From Archilochus colubris (lineage: Eukaryota > Chordata > Aves > Apodiformes > Trochilidae): a stretch of 64,000 nucleotides of DNA. This document shows, one piece after another, positions 50,458 through 63,700 of this stretch (the first letter of the stretch is position 1; the number at the start of each line of letters is the position of its first letter). The notes beneath the pieces are model-generated. The model saw only the letters and a list, made by a program, of their open reading frames with translations, searched no databases and was not told the origin of the DNA. A program made the translations under genes and the position numbers. The stretch is from NCBI GenBank assembly GCA_023079485.1, contig CM041084.1, positions 16,086,609 through 16,150,608 on the forward strand, read 5' to 3'.

Positions 50458-50520
50458 TTTTTGTTGTTGTTGTTTTTTGGTTGGGTTTTTTTGTTTGTTT
50501 TGTTTTGGGGTTTTGGTTTA
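50458..50520 (+). repeat. T/G-rich low-complexity tract
   Basis: About 60 nt of T with interspersed G (TTGTTGTTGTTG, then TTTTGTTTGTTTTG and GGGGTTTTGG). It produces Asn/Lys/Thr-rich frames on the minus strand that should be ignored. Confidence 0.85.
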
Positions 50521-51695
50521 GAAGGATTAATAAAAACTGACGATGCTGAACCAGTGCAGTTTCTATTGTGTTGCCAGCTGCCAGGTGTGAACACTCTCCT
50601 TGTAGTTTCAGCTCCAAGGGGCAGAAACCAGTAACCCTTTAGCTTCATAACAAGCAGAATTTCACCATTTATAAAGTACAGGTAGTTTCATGTAGAACAT
50701 TTTGTGCCGTTGCCAAAGGTAATGAAGTTTGGCTTCAGTATAGATTAAGCCTCAGATTTAAGATAATTTCACTACTGAAAGTTTATGGTACATAGCAAGT
50801 GTTCTATTAAAATCTGGCTGATCCTGGATGGGAAAAACCAGCAGCCTAAGGGAGATCAGCTTATCTTTGCCCAAATTCTGGGCTTCAGGAGACCTCTAAT
50901 TTAGTAACGTTTGGATAGCAAACCTAGAGCCTGGCATAAAGCTCCTCTTGGCACATTTTGAACATCTTTCAGTCTTATAAAAAGGAGCTTGTCCCAATAA
51001 GCTGTAGGTTTGTTGGAGCTGTTTTACAGTAGCTGTGCCCTGCAGCTCTTTCAGTGATAAATGAGCCGCTTCAAATAAGTGCAATTGCAGCCAACTGTGC
51101 AGAAGGAATCATTAAAAAAAAATTTAAATAGACATTTTTGAAGCTTAAAAATGCACAAACAAAGTATGTTAAACCAAAATATATGCTGCGCCTTTTAATG
51201 GAAAAGATTGCTACTGGCTAAGACTGCCAGCTTCAATAGGTGTGCCAAAAAGCCAAGGAATCTGGCAGAGCCCATAGATAGCTGTTCCATCTTTCATCTA
51301 TATTTCTTTTCTGTATTTATCTTGCTTTAGAAAATGCAGAGAATGTCTTTTCCTTCCGACTTGGCACTAATTCCAAACCACAGAAATACACAGAGCAGCT
51401 TCTTGCCATTGTTTAGCTCCCTGCACCAGTCTTATCCTTGTGACTATGTGAAATGTTCCTTTCTATTTTGTCAATAAGAAAGAAGAATATTAAAATATTT
51501 TTGTATTTATGGAATAATACCTTATCTAAATTGTCAGATATTAAGATCTGTTTTCTTAATTAAAGGATACCAAGCTTAATGTACAAGGGCAGAATGCCAG
51601 GTAATTCATTTTGGCATTCAGCTGATCAAAAATAGTTTCCTTGTGTTTAAGGAGCTATTCAAAGAAGCTGAATAATAGAAATACCAAGAACAACA

Positions 51696-51731
51696 TGTAT
51701 ATATATATATGTATATATGTGTGTGTGTGTA
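51696..51731 (+). repeat. Compound (TA)n(TG)n microsatellite
   Basis: GTATATATATATATGTATAT followed by a (GT) run of about seven units. Confidence 0.9.
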
Positions 51732-54700
51732 AACAGAGGCAGAATTGTCACTCAGGAGTCCTTAATTATACATTCATTGATGTCATCTATGAAAACTTTT
51801 CCTTTCTTCCTGTAGAATCAATCTCCCAGTTCAAGTTGGCTTCAAGCCCTGGCCATTGTCACCTCTTTTATGTTGCCATTTCAAAGAGCACTCTGTGGTA
51901 ACTTTTCAGTAATAATGGCACACCTTATTGCTGCCATTTCAAGGCAAAGGTGCTAAGAAAAAGTCTATTGGAAATGTGCAGATTATGGGATGGACTTTGG
52001 TGTTAATGTTCCTGGTCACCATTCTGTACTTTGGCATAAACTCTAAAGACTTGCCAGGGCATGAGGTTGGTGAGAATTCTGTCCTGATGTGAGGGCAGAG
52101 TCAGGTTATAAATCACTGCCTCGGTTATGATTATATAACAAACAACTGTATATAAAAGCTAAAATGTATCTTCTGCTAGACTTTGAAAGTCCATACATTC
52201 CATTTTATCAGAAATTTTATTTAATTTTGCATTGATCCCCAATGGGATGATAATTCACTATATTTACAGGCTGATAATCAGTACAGGATTTCTTCCAACA
52301 ATTTATGGTAGGATTTTATCTCTATTTTAATTAATAAGGAATTTAACCTCTAAATAATTTTACTTTTGACTAAAAATTAATATTTTTATTAATTGTTCTG
52401 TATTTCTAATAAATTACCAAAGGAATCTGATGCACTTTAAGTTATGCGTTATCTTCAGATGTGGAGAAAACTGGAAAGATAGAAAATTAATTTAGATTGT
52501 ATGCAGTCTGCTGATTCCATTTGTGTTGAAGATAAAGATAGAAATAAAAAAACCCACCATGACATAGGATTGAGAAAGCAGGCACTCATAAGGTGTGACA
52601 CTTCTGCATACTGGATTCAGGCTAAGATACATAAGTTAGGGCTCTGAGGCAATACAAGAAGATTAAAAATCTCCAGAAGGTCTTTAGAACACCTAAAATG
52701 AGAATTGTCCTCTGGAGACACTCTCCTTCACTAGTTCTTGCCTATTACTTACCTTGACCACAGGTATGTGGGATGAGTCCAGGTTTATTTGCTTTTTATC
52801 TGTTTACATTGTATCTGTGTAATTGCACAAATCCAACAATCATTAAACTGGATTAGCTCCTTGGCATAATTCCACAGAGATAATTGTTGGGCTCCCAAGG
52901 CATTGTAAGCTAGAGGAGTCTGTGTATAGGTCTGTCATACTTCCCTAATGGATTTGCTGACCATTCACTTTACATATATTTTGTTAGTCTTTTGCTTCTC
53001 AAAGCATTTTGTTGTCTCCTCAGCTGTATAGTCTATCCATATGCAATAATCTTGTTGCTATTCGAAGGCATTGAATTAGCCATGGTTGGATTGTAAGAGG
53101 ACATTCAGCAACACTCTTCACCAAAAACTCTTAAGAAGTTAAAACTGCTATGCAACAAGAAGGGAAAGTCCTAGAAAGGATAAATAATAGGTTAAAAATG
53201 AGGAATCAAAATGTAGGAACTAGGATCAAGATAAAATTTGCAGTGAAATGTAAGAGTTATTTAAATTTTATGTTGACTTCTGGGGATTGGGAGGGCAAAA
53301 CTTACTCTCTATTCTTCAGCAAGACAAATGTGTACAAGAAAATTGTAGTTGAGAGACCAGTCTTTAACAAATGACAGTAGTCTGCATAAGTATGCTACTG
53401 TTCAGAAAAAGATAAGTTTCTTAATTTTACCATGAGCCAAGCCATTCATGCAGTGTTTTCATGAAACAGTAGTTTCTTTGAGTTTGCAACTGAAAGATGA
53501 AAAAGAGAGTATATTCCCCATATAGGAGTAGTGCTTTGTCTTAAGTCAGCTTCCCTAGATTACTATAATTAGGTGGCAGTGTGCCCCAAGTATTCTCACT
53601 CTTGAGTGTCCAACATGTTCAATAATGTTCTCGTGATAGCTTTAGTATTGTGAAGTAATGTTGTAGATAGCTAACCAGCCTTTCTAGCCATTTCATCCTA
53701 CCTGAGCCACAATATAACCACCACACCAAATTTAGAGTATTAGTAGTGATTCTTTTTGCCTTCCTCAGAGGTATCGTTCAGCTAGAAGGCCCACATAGAA
53801 TCTTTTTCCTTCTGTGATAAAGCACTGAGATGCATGGGGTTAAGAATTTTGAGAACTTCCCACTCATGCTTTAACCAGCTTCAGCAGAGATTTAACATAT
53901 GTACTATAACCTCCACTTGTTGAAGTGTAACTATAACTTTATTTTCATCAAACTAAAAAAATCCAGGAGTTCACATTGAGCAATTACTCAACAAGAAAGG
54001 CAAAGAACAGACTTCTCTAATCAAAAGGAAAGTTTTGACTTTAAGTTGTATTAGTGAATTTTTCATTCCCTGCTTAATAGTTTTGTCTTTAGAGAGGGAA
54101 GGAAGCAGCTCAAGGCCTCTTGTATTTCCTGGCTGGCATACACAAATCAGTCAAGCAGGTATTATTGCTTGCTTGCAGGCTGCACAATGACTTTAAAAAC
54201 CTCTGATCTCACAGAGCTTCCAAAATCCAGCAGCCACTCAAGCAGTCTGTGACCAGAGTGAGTCCTGGAGTGGTTTTAGGGAGATTTTTTTTTTTTAAAA
54301 AGTAGTGGAGTTTTTTAGCTCCACTCTACAACACTGTATGCAAATCACAAATACTACTGAATATGACCTGAATGGGGTGCTAATTCAATCCACTCTTAAT
54401 GTTTTAATCACCATAACCCCAAAGCATTCATCTGTCACAATGTGCATGGTAATATGTTTCCACAGAACAGACTCTAGGGAAGCATGCAAAATTTCCAACA
54501 CCAGGAAATATATTTCATGATCACTGTATCACACTCTGTTCATAGAGCAATGCTCAGGTGGCTCAGAAATTTGAGTTGATTTAGTTAGTTGACTCCTCAG
54601 TATAAAATAATTTCTTCCCTATGTTTGTCTCTAGTAACAAGAAAGAAGCAGTTTGACAGTCTTGAAAAGCAACTCCCACACTTTGTCCATTGTTGGTTGA

Positions 54701-57116
54701 TTTTTTTTCTGATATCATGTATTTAATTCTCTGTTATCATACATTTAAAGCTACAGATTGGAATGAATATGGGGACCATACATGGACCTGAGCCCATGAA
54801 CAGCTCCAGCTCGTTTCTTGCTTCATCGCAATCGGAGTTTCATATTTTATGAATATAGCTGAGCTGTGTTCATACCATCTATACTTTTATTAAAGTGTGT
54901 TCTAATGGAACATTTTCTGGTACATTTACCAGTCAAAAACCAGACTGGTTTGAATAATACACCGCATCTTCCACTTAATGTAAATGTATGCACTGCTGCC
55001 AACCACACATCTAAAAACATATGATTGTAGATCAGTCTTTTTGCATGTCACAAAAAAGTACCTTTAAAATGCCCTGGCTCATTATTTGAAATAAATGTGT
55101 GGTATGGATCTACAGTGAGAATATCCTTCTTTTATCCCAAGACTTTGATATGTAAGGTTTCCTAGCAAAAGCACCCCACTGGTTTTGATTATAATCAACA
55201 TATGTAGGCAAAGAGACACAGACTGTTGGACCTAAAGCTCTATTAATTTTAAAGTTCAAAATCAGTACTTGGACTTGAATACAGGAGAGAATTTGAAGTC
55301 AATTCATATATAGTAGTAGATCTAACACACTTGTAAAATACTAGTTCAGTCAGATTTTGTACCCTGTTCTCAGGACTGCAACTTGAGAGAAACATGGCAA
55401 AAATCTGTCAGTCTGGAAACTGTATTGCCCCTTTCTTGCAATTCAGTGTTGTCTTCAAAGACAGACTAGTTATAGGGCCCTTCAGGAATATCAAACAGTC
55501 TGGAGGAAACACACACTGTTTTCAGGGTATTGCTGAGAAGCCAGGCAGAACCCTTCAGTATGTGAGGGTTAGTGGATGGTATAAACCTCCTTTTTTTCCC
55601 TTGACTTACTACTGCTGATAGCACATTTGCAACTGTCCCCTCTTAACTTTTGTATCATCTCCATAGGTCTGCTATAGATAGATAAAATTACAGTATTCAT
55701 ACTGATAGAAACGTTAACAAATTTAGAAAACCAAAACTAAATTCTCAAATGTATTTTTTGTATATATCAATGATATATTGTATACATCAATACTAGCTCC
55801 CCCGTAATGTTTGGGAAGGAAAAGTAAGGTAAAAGTCATGGTCCTTTAAAATGAAAAAGAAAGCAAGATGTGGAAAAGCAGGTAAGTGTGAAAAAGGAGT
55901 GGGAGAAGCTTGATGAAAGTTTGATCAGGCTGGCAGCCATGTAAGGGAAGGATAGTCCCTAACATATTCCTGAGCCAAACTGAATCATGAAAGGGAAGGA
56001 ACATTCCTGACATAAGTTTACCATTTTGAACTACCATTACGTATAGCAAGAAAGCAGGCTCCTGTTTTAATCTTAATAAAATTAATTTCCACTGACTTGA
56101 AAAAAGCGTTTTTTATAATGTTGCTCTGTTGAGATTACGAAGTTCTTTATTCTCTCTATCCCACCAAAAGCCTTTTGTATGTTAGTCTTCTCTTGAAAAC
56201 TACAATGAAATAAAAATAAAATTGAGAAAGTAGTTCGAATAAAAATATGCTTCATCAGTTCTGGATTATCAGATTTGCCTATTGCTTTTTGTGGGATAAA
56301 TTTCATATCCCATAAGACTCTTTGTACATTGGAATGTTCATGATGATTGAATTCTTTCTTAATACTGCACCAAACATCTTACAGCTGAATGTAGATTCCA
56401 GCTATCTGCTCTTAAGGACTCTAGTTGGTTACATATAATCATACCTTTTAAGCAAAGATTAGAAATAATTTTTATTAGTAGTTTTATTTCATTACATTAT
56501 CTTTGCATAGTATGTTGATATTTAGTTAGACAACATGAAATTGTTGGAAATTTTCCTCTGAAGTCCTAAAAGTAACAACCTGAGATGGGAAAACCTTAAA
56601 CTTAGTATATTTTAAAGTGACCTTTTACATTTCACAATTTAGCATTTTGTTCATGTCTCCTTGTCAATGATATTCAGAGTTCTTTGCTTTATTATGCCTT
56701 AGCAAAGAAGGGGAAGCATCCTTTCTTTAGATAATTATATAAGAAATGGACTATTTATACAGATGAGGTGGAGAGAGCTGTAGGATTTATTTGTATTTTG
56801 GAAATCCATAAAAGCTTGTGTAAAAATCATGTATATGTATTTAAGTGTGTACTGTATTGTAATTCCCTGCATTCAGGTTATATGTATTTCTCCAAAGTGA
56901 TGCAATGCAACATTTAACCTGCTTGGAGAGTATGACAGTTACATTCTTATTTTGTATTTTCTTAGTGTGTGCTGAAGTGGATTTCTTCTTAGGAGTGCTA
57001 TCCCCATAGTAGCAGCTGTGTTGGTGAAATACAGTCCTTGTCCCAAATACCTGCTGGTTTAGTTATAATACAAGAGGTGACTAAACAAAGTAGATAGACA
57101 AAAAGGGACAGATAAC

Positions 57117-57190
57117 GGGGGGGTGGGGGGGCGAGGGGAGGGTGGAAAGAAAATGAAAAAAAAAAGAAGGAAAGAAAGAGAAAAAAGAAA
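57117..57190 (+). repeat. G-quadruplex motif joined to a polypurine tract
   Basis: 57117-57142 reads G7 T G7 CGA G4 A G3, four G runs with loops of 1-3 nt, fitting the classical G4 pattern. It continues as an A/G-only tract to 57190 with just four pyrimidines in 74 nt (57124, 57132, 57143, 57154). It may fold as a quadruplex or triplex. The minus-strand frame across it (57081-57362) is Phe/Ser-rich by composition only. Confidence 0.85.
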
Positions 57191-59539
57191 CTGTACCAAA
57201 AGGATCTTCAAATCTGTCATGGCATAAAATCAGTTGAAGTTCACTGAAGCTGTATATTCTAAATAGTAAACATGTCAAGGTAGGGCACCAGTATTCAGAT
57301 GTCCAGAATGCTTCACTGAATCTATCAAGCCCTTTCCTTCTTTCTCCCATGTTTCCCAGCATTTTGTAGGATTCAGCTTACCAACAGCTGTTTTGTCACA
57401 GGCAGTCACAGAGGAAAAAGTAACTGCTTCTGAGGGCAAGTCACCTGTCATAATCCTGAGACAGGAGAAATAGTCTAATACCTGGAACTGCACCACAAAC
57501 GGCATCTAAACATGCCCTGCAACTGTTTGCAGAAAGTGTGCAGGTTTGCCTTCCCTTGAATTCTTTTGCTGGTTTCCTGAGGGAGGAAGGGGAAGATGAG
57601 AAAGAAGAGGCAGCTTTTGGCCAGTCTGTCGACTGCCACCAGGCTCAGGTGTACCTTAGACCAAGCTGCATCCTTCGGGCCTCCTCATCCCACCAGCCAT
57701 GCCTGAGTGGCTCCCAAAGTTTGTTATCCTTCTGCAGTGGCTTCCAGAATGGATATGTGTTTCATGGGAGAGGGAAGAGGAAAGACAGGAATAAAAGGAA
57801 GGGAGAAGAAGCCAGGTGTGATCTTCCCATGATTATCCCACCCTAGCCAAAGAGCTTCTGCTCCGCCCATCTTTTGCCTTTCCTTCGATTTTTAGATCCT
57901 GGATTTTGTACATCTAATGTCTCAGTTTTCCCTGACATATGGAAATCTGAGTCCAAAACGTATTCTCTTTGTGCCACTTGAGAAAAACAAAATTAACAGA
58001 AAACACTGCAGAACTTAAACAAGCATCTTCTGAGGAGGAGGCTGTACGTGGTACATACTGTCTTACTCTTTCACTCAGCTGAAAGAGTAAGTCAGGAAAT
58101 CAACCCGAATTTTAGTTTAGAAACAGTGATTTAGCTTAACCTTCATTATAGTTTGATTGTAGAGTATTTTTTATTATTTATAATCTCAATTTATGAGACG
58201 TATTTTCATAGGAATATGTGTAACATAACACTCAAACTAGGTGCTTTAATATTTTCCAGTGTGCAATATAGTGTTGAAAGTTAGCAAAATGCTGGCTGGA
58301 TCTAGACTGATACTTTCTTGGATAAGCTTCTACCATATGCTTTTATTTAAAGTATTTTTTTTTCTTTTAAGTTAGGTTTATAAAAAGCATGTGAGAAATG
58401 TCTTTTTTGGGAAGTGTTACACAATTAGAAAATCACGGTGCTAGAAATCTAGCATCCTTTAGGAAATGTTGCATGTAAAAGAAGTTACTTACTAAATCTA
58501 AATTTACAAAAAAGGCAAGTCCTAACACCAACTGGAAATGCTATGTCAATCTACAAGTTTTCATCAGCAGATAGAAGCAGCAGTTGTATTGAAGTAAATG
58601 TCTTTAGTTCCAGGAATATTAAGCTGTATGTGAACTCTGACTTGATTCCCACTATAGATATGAATCTCATTGAAGGAATTTCCCATATTTCCTTCTGATT
58701 AGAAAAAAATCTAATAACGTGTGTTTTACAGGGCAGAAAGTCTAAGGAAGCCAGGAAAAAAGAAGGCATTAAATATTCACAGGACTTGAGAGTAACGAAT
58801 AGGCTGATCTTTTATCTGTTTTATACGAGCAAGGAACTTCTTTCCAGTAGTATTGTTCTATACTTTTCACTGTTTTGGAAAACTTGTAAAAATGTCACAT
58901 GACTAGCCACTTATTTAAAGATGAATACATGAAAAACTGTATTCTCTCTGAAATCATCACTTCCTATGTTTCCTGCTTCCCGCCTCTGAGCTTGGAAGCT
59001 GCAATGAGTGTGACCAGAGGAAATTTAACTTACAAATTATTGTTTTCAAACATGGAGCATCACTTACATCTGAAATTTTGTCCGACTCACAACTTATTGT
59101 TATGAAACTTGTCTATGCATTTTCTGTTTTAAAATCCCCTGGAGCTTATTGTTTTGTATAAGTGAAAAACTCTATAAAGACATAGGAAAGATAATTACTA
59201 GCCCCCTTTTTAAAATTATCTTATTCATCCACAGATCTTTACCCATTTTAGAATGACACTTTCATAACTTCTTATGTTGCTTCTATTATCTTGTTGGAAA
59301 TAATAAACTTCCAATTGGTTATTTTGTGATTCTAGAGACAGTATTTTAAGGAAGCTGTCAGACAGTATCAGACAGTGGAAGGTGGCATCAGCCATGATGC
59401 ATGAATATCCAAGCAAATATTATGGTTTACCCTGTAACCTCTTCCTTTTGTCCTTTGGAACAAAAGATTCCCATTTTTGTTACACGTTTGGTGTGCCAGA
59501 AAAAATAAAACCTATCAGTGAGTCTATAAGGCCTGTCTG

Positions 59540-60780
59540 CAGAGGGACAGTTCCTCCTCCTAGTCAGGGGCACTACAGACTGCTCAGCCTCATCTTGGCA
59601 TCTGGGCAAATTACGGAAGAAGGGAGTCCCGTTGGAAGACATTTCTGGGCACAAGAGGGAGAAGATGAATTTGAACAGTCAGCATAGATTTCCCAAAGGT
59701 AAATGTGATTACCCTCTATGTGTCTAAGTTTGCAGATGAGAGGCAAGCAGTGGATGTCATTTACTTTGGCTTTAGCAAGGTTTTCAACACTGTTTCCCAC
59801 AGCATACTTCTGTCCAAGTTAGGATGTATGATATTCTAGATGTGTGAACAACCAAATGAATTAAAAATGGTAGAATGATCCAGCTCAGAGGGTAGTAGGT
59901 AGTGGGTTGTACTCTATCTGGAGGCTGGTGACAAGGGGAGTGCTAAAGGGCACTCTCTGTTGGGACTGGCCCCTTTGAACATGTTTGTCAGTGACCTGGG
60001 AAGGGGAATGGGCTGCTTGCTCATGACATTTTCAGTCACAGCAAATCATGAGTTGGGGGAGGGGTGACAGTTTCTGTACAGTCAAGGGAAGGATTGCTAT
60101 TCAGGGGTCCCTAGGCAGGTCTGGAGCTGGCCAACAGGAGTGGTATGAAATATGGCAAGGAGAAATGTAAAGTCCTGCACCTCAGAAGGACATGTGCTTG
60201 CACTTGCAGTGATACAGGTTTGGGACTAACTGGCTGAGGAGCAGTTTTACTGAAAGGGACATAATGATTTTGGTATGGAGCAAGCAGAACATTAGCCATC
60301 ACTGTGTCCTGACAGCAAGGGAGACATTATTGTTCCCCTTAGAAATTATTGTTCACCTTAGAATTCATTAGACCATGCCTAGAAAACTGTACCCAGCTTT
60401 GGCCCTGCAGTATGGGAAAGACATGGATATAACAGGTTCAGTAGAGCACCACCAGGATGGTCAAAAGCTGTAGCACTTGATTTTCAGCCTGAAGAAAAGA
60501 AAGCTTCAAGCCCCTTCTTTAATAGCAGCTTTCCAGTACCTACAAGAAGGTCAGTCATCAGAAAGATGGAGCTAGGCTTTTCTCAGTGGTGCAGTTAAAC
60601 AATGCATTAGGTTCCCCGTAGATGTTGTGCTATCTTCATCACTGGAGGTTTTGAAGATCAGGCTGGATAAAATCCTGAGCAACATGGTCTAACCTTGCAG
60701 CTGAGACTGCTTTGGGCATGATGCCACTCTAGATACCTACTGAGATCCCTTACAATCTGAATTCTCCTATGATTGTGCAA
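59540..60780 (+). mobile_element. Old, diverged CR1 LINE with reverse transcriptase remnants
   Basis: CR1 landmarks appear in order on the + strand. They include a 'ctg-ctcagcctcatcttgg-atctgggca' block (about 59580); the RT motif A region translating to VDVIYFGFSKVFNTVSHSI (59750-59806); TTTGTCAGTGACCTGGG (about 59985); AAATGTAAAGTCCTGCACCT (about 60163); CCACCAGGATGGTCAAAAG (about 60449); TCATCACTGGAGGTTTTGAA; and a final AATTCTCCTATGATTG (about 60760). In motif A, the aspartates expected in YLDFSKAFD read Gly and Asn, so the enzyme is dead. Small indels and an internal TTATTGTTC-type duplication (about 60330-60360) are present. Confidence 0.85.
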
Positions 60781-63700
60781 AGCTCATACAGTATCACAAT
60801 TTTGTGCTATTTTAAAGCTGGGATAATAATAGGAAAATTTTCTTAATTGTTCTGAATACTGAAATTATTTGGCTGCACGTTGCTCTTGCCTTTGGAACCC
60901 ACAAATGCTACATGTGCTCTGTACATTCTCCAAACAGCTTGTATTTGTGCTTATTTGCTGGTGTGACGTGCTAACTGTGCAAAAAATTTTGGACTCTTGC
61001 CTTAGAATATAGATACCTGCCAACAGAAAATGAAGGCTACATAGAGCTGCAAATGCTTTCTTTGTTATGGAAAGTGCCTGTTATGTGCCAGAGAGAAGCA
61101 TTTATACCATATGCTTTTTTACTGCTTCTCACATCTGTTAACATTTACATGTGTCAGAAAACAATACCTGAACAGCAAAGGGAAGGGATACGTGAAGTCC
61201 AAGGGCATTGCATCAAGGAAAAAGACAGGTTATATTGCAGTGGTACACTGGAATAAAAGAAAGGATTTATTGGACTTGTCCAATATTTCTAATATGTGGG
61301 AATGGTCTATGTACACTATCTATAAATACATTTCCATACCTGAGTTGGATGACCCAAATTGCCAGTAAATTGAACTGAACCTATGAAAGGGTCAAGTAGT
61401 GGCAGTCAGGAAGTTAACTTTTGGTAAATAGAATAAAATTTTACTTCATTGAAGGCAGGATTTATATCAAAGTATTAGAAGTTATATTTCTAAATATGGA
61501 GATGCCTGCTTATATTCAAATATTTTGCATTTTTAATCTTCTCCTCAACTGCCTTCTTGTTAGCACAAAAGGAGTAGGCTGACTGACAGATGTTGCTGTA
61601 TATCCTCAGTCCACAGAGGCAGTTTCTGTATCAGACTTTGTTTCCAAGAATGTTTCTTTGAAGTCATATTATGAAAATCCTGAGACACGGTATTGAGGAT
61701 TTGGTATGATGTGGCAGTTCTTATGGATACTACCACTGGCAGGTCATTCAGAACAATGACTTGGAGAGGAACTGATCCTTGGTCTCCCAGACTCATAAGG
61801 GAAAAAAAAAATCATTGTTTGACACCTTTGTAAAAATTTCTGTTTGCACTGGTTGTATTTGTACTCCTAATTCTTCAGACCTTGGGTACTCTCCAGATAC
61901 TTGGAGTATCTACCAGTATCATATAGTAAGCTGTTCTTTGATACCTCATGCTGATTGTCTAAAATGCAACTGCAGTGTAGAACACAGTTCCCTCCCTATA
62001 CTACTACTATTATTATTGCTCAATATTGAGCTTTGTGTGGGACGTGACAAAAACCTATATGTTCTCTTAAGTTTTCTGAGCCTAAAAAGAAGTGATGCAT
62101 AAGAAAATAAGCTTGAACTGAGTCCTACCTGCAATGTAGTCATAATAAAGGCAAAGGTCTACTTTTGCTTTTTGATACATTTCTACTATGTAATGTATGT
62201 CCAAAACAACAGAGCAGAAGTTCATCTCCTACAAGTTATGCTGAAATTATTATGAAGATTTGAGTTCCACACACATTATGCTGAAAAAGCCTTCCACTAG
62301 GTCTGTGAAGTTTCATTCCCCCGAGTTTGAAACTTACAGCTTTACCAAAGCCATCATATGAACAGTAAGTGCATTCATATTTTTGGTTTTCAGTCAGGGA
62401 TATGAGGGATCTATACCAGTTTTCCTCAGTATGTTACACAGCAAAGTTTTGAGGCACCCAAAGGAACACTTTAATCTGATAAGAAATCAGCTGGTGGAAA
62501 ATAACGAGGAAGAAAGATCTTGGTGTAGCAGTATTTCTGAAGGAGAAAAGTCAAGCATCTGATAAGACTTTTATTCTGGCCTTGCTGTTTTTTGTAGAGC
62601 AGCTTTATCACCACACAGAGATCTGATGCTTGGTCTTGCTGCCAGTTGGAGTCAGTGGTGAAACCTCCCCTCACTTCTCTGGTTGCTGCCCCTGGCCCAA
62701 CGTGTGCATGCAAATAATGTATAAGAATAGAAAGAATTCTCATATCTTCTCATGTCATTTTAATTCTGGCATATTGCTTTAGGAGTATTCACACTTTAAG
62801 GGTTCTTGTCTAGCTATTTGTACATAGACATCTGATTGCATTAATAGAAATTATAGGAAGAATTACTAGAAAAAAATACAATTTCTGTTTAATTTACATA
62901 ATACTCTTTTTGACAGAGTTCGGTCCCATAACAGGCACCCTTACAAGTGGCATATAGGGGTAAAAGGGTGAAAGGTGACTGGCAAGATGCTTGTTTTGTA
63001 CCTTTGGCTAACACAAATACTTCCTCAAATATAAAATGCTTTGATCTCTGTAAGCAAATGCCATGTGTGTGCAGCTGTGGCCCATGCCTCGAGATTTCTG
63101 GAAGGTTAGAAAAAGGTAGCGTATGAATTTGATGTCTGCATTCAATTTCTGCTTTTATATTTAGCAGTTCATAATTTTGTGTAATATTTTAGCTGCTTGA
63201 AAAACATGCACTGGAGTTGAGTGATAACAGATTTCTTTGTGGTTTGACTCAACATTGTTTGGGTGAACACCGAATCCTAAGTATTGCAGACTGAAAATAT
63301 GGGTTTTAATTAGAGCTGTCTGAGCTTCAAAATACCTGAACGCCCATTAAGCTTGGCAGATTTTCAGAAATCTGAGGATTGCATGGAGCTGATTTAAACT
63401 AAGCAAGAGTCTTCTGTTTTCCAGTGTGTATTACATTTGCAGTTGCATCACTGACTTGCAACACACTGAGGAAGAGAGATCCAAAACCATATTTAATGGT
63501 TTTCTGATATGTAAAAATGTTTTATTATGAAGGTCTGTCTTATGTCATACTTGTGTTGAACAATACCTGACTCCAAGGGAATTTCCACTGAAAAAATTGA
63601 ATGACTTCCAGAGCAATGAGGCTGGTCCACATGACTGAAAAGCTGAATCAGTTCCAAAAGTTTGGTGCCTTTTTTTGAGCTTTAATTTTTTACTTTACAT

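Noticed and set aside
53040..53100. ATTCGAAGGCATTGA preceded by a CAG, considered as the terminal ODAD2 exon (NIRRLA-like)
   Set aside because: The frame runs AIRRH then stops, and the upstream residues do not match the expected C-terminal helix. A chance resemblance.
57538..57846. 102-codon open frame in a GC-richer stretch
   Set aside because: No domain, no supporting splice context and no family resemblance; mixed low-complexity acidic and basic patches. Probably chance.
61111..61368. 85-codon open frame overlapping another of 67 codons
   Set aside because: Two frames of similar length on the same strand, no domain, no splice support.
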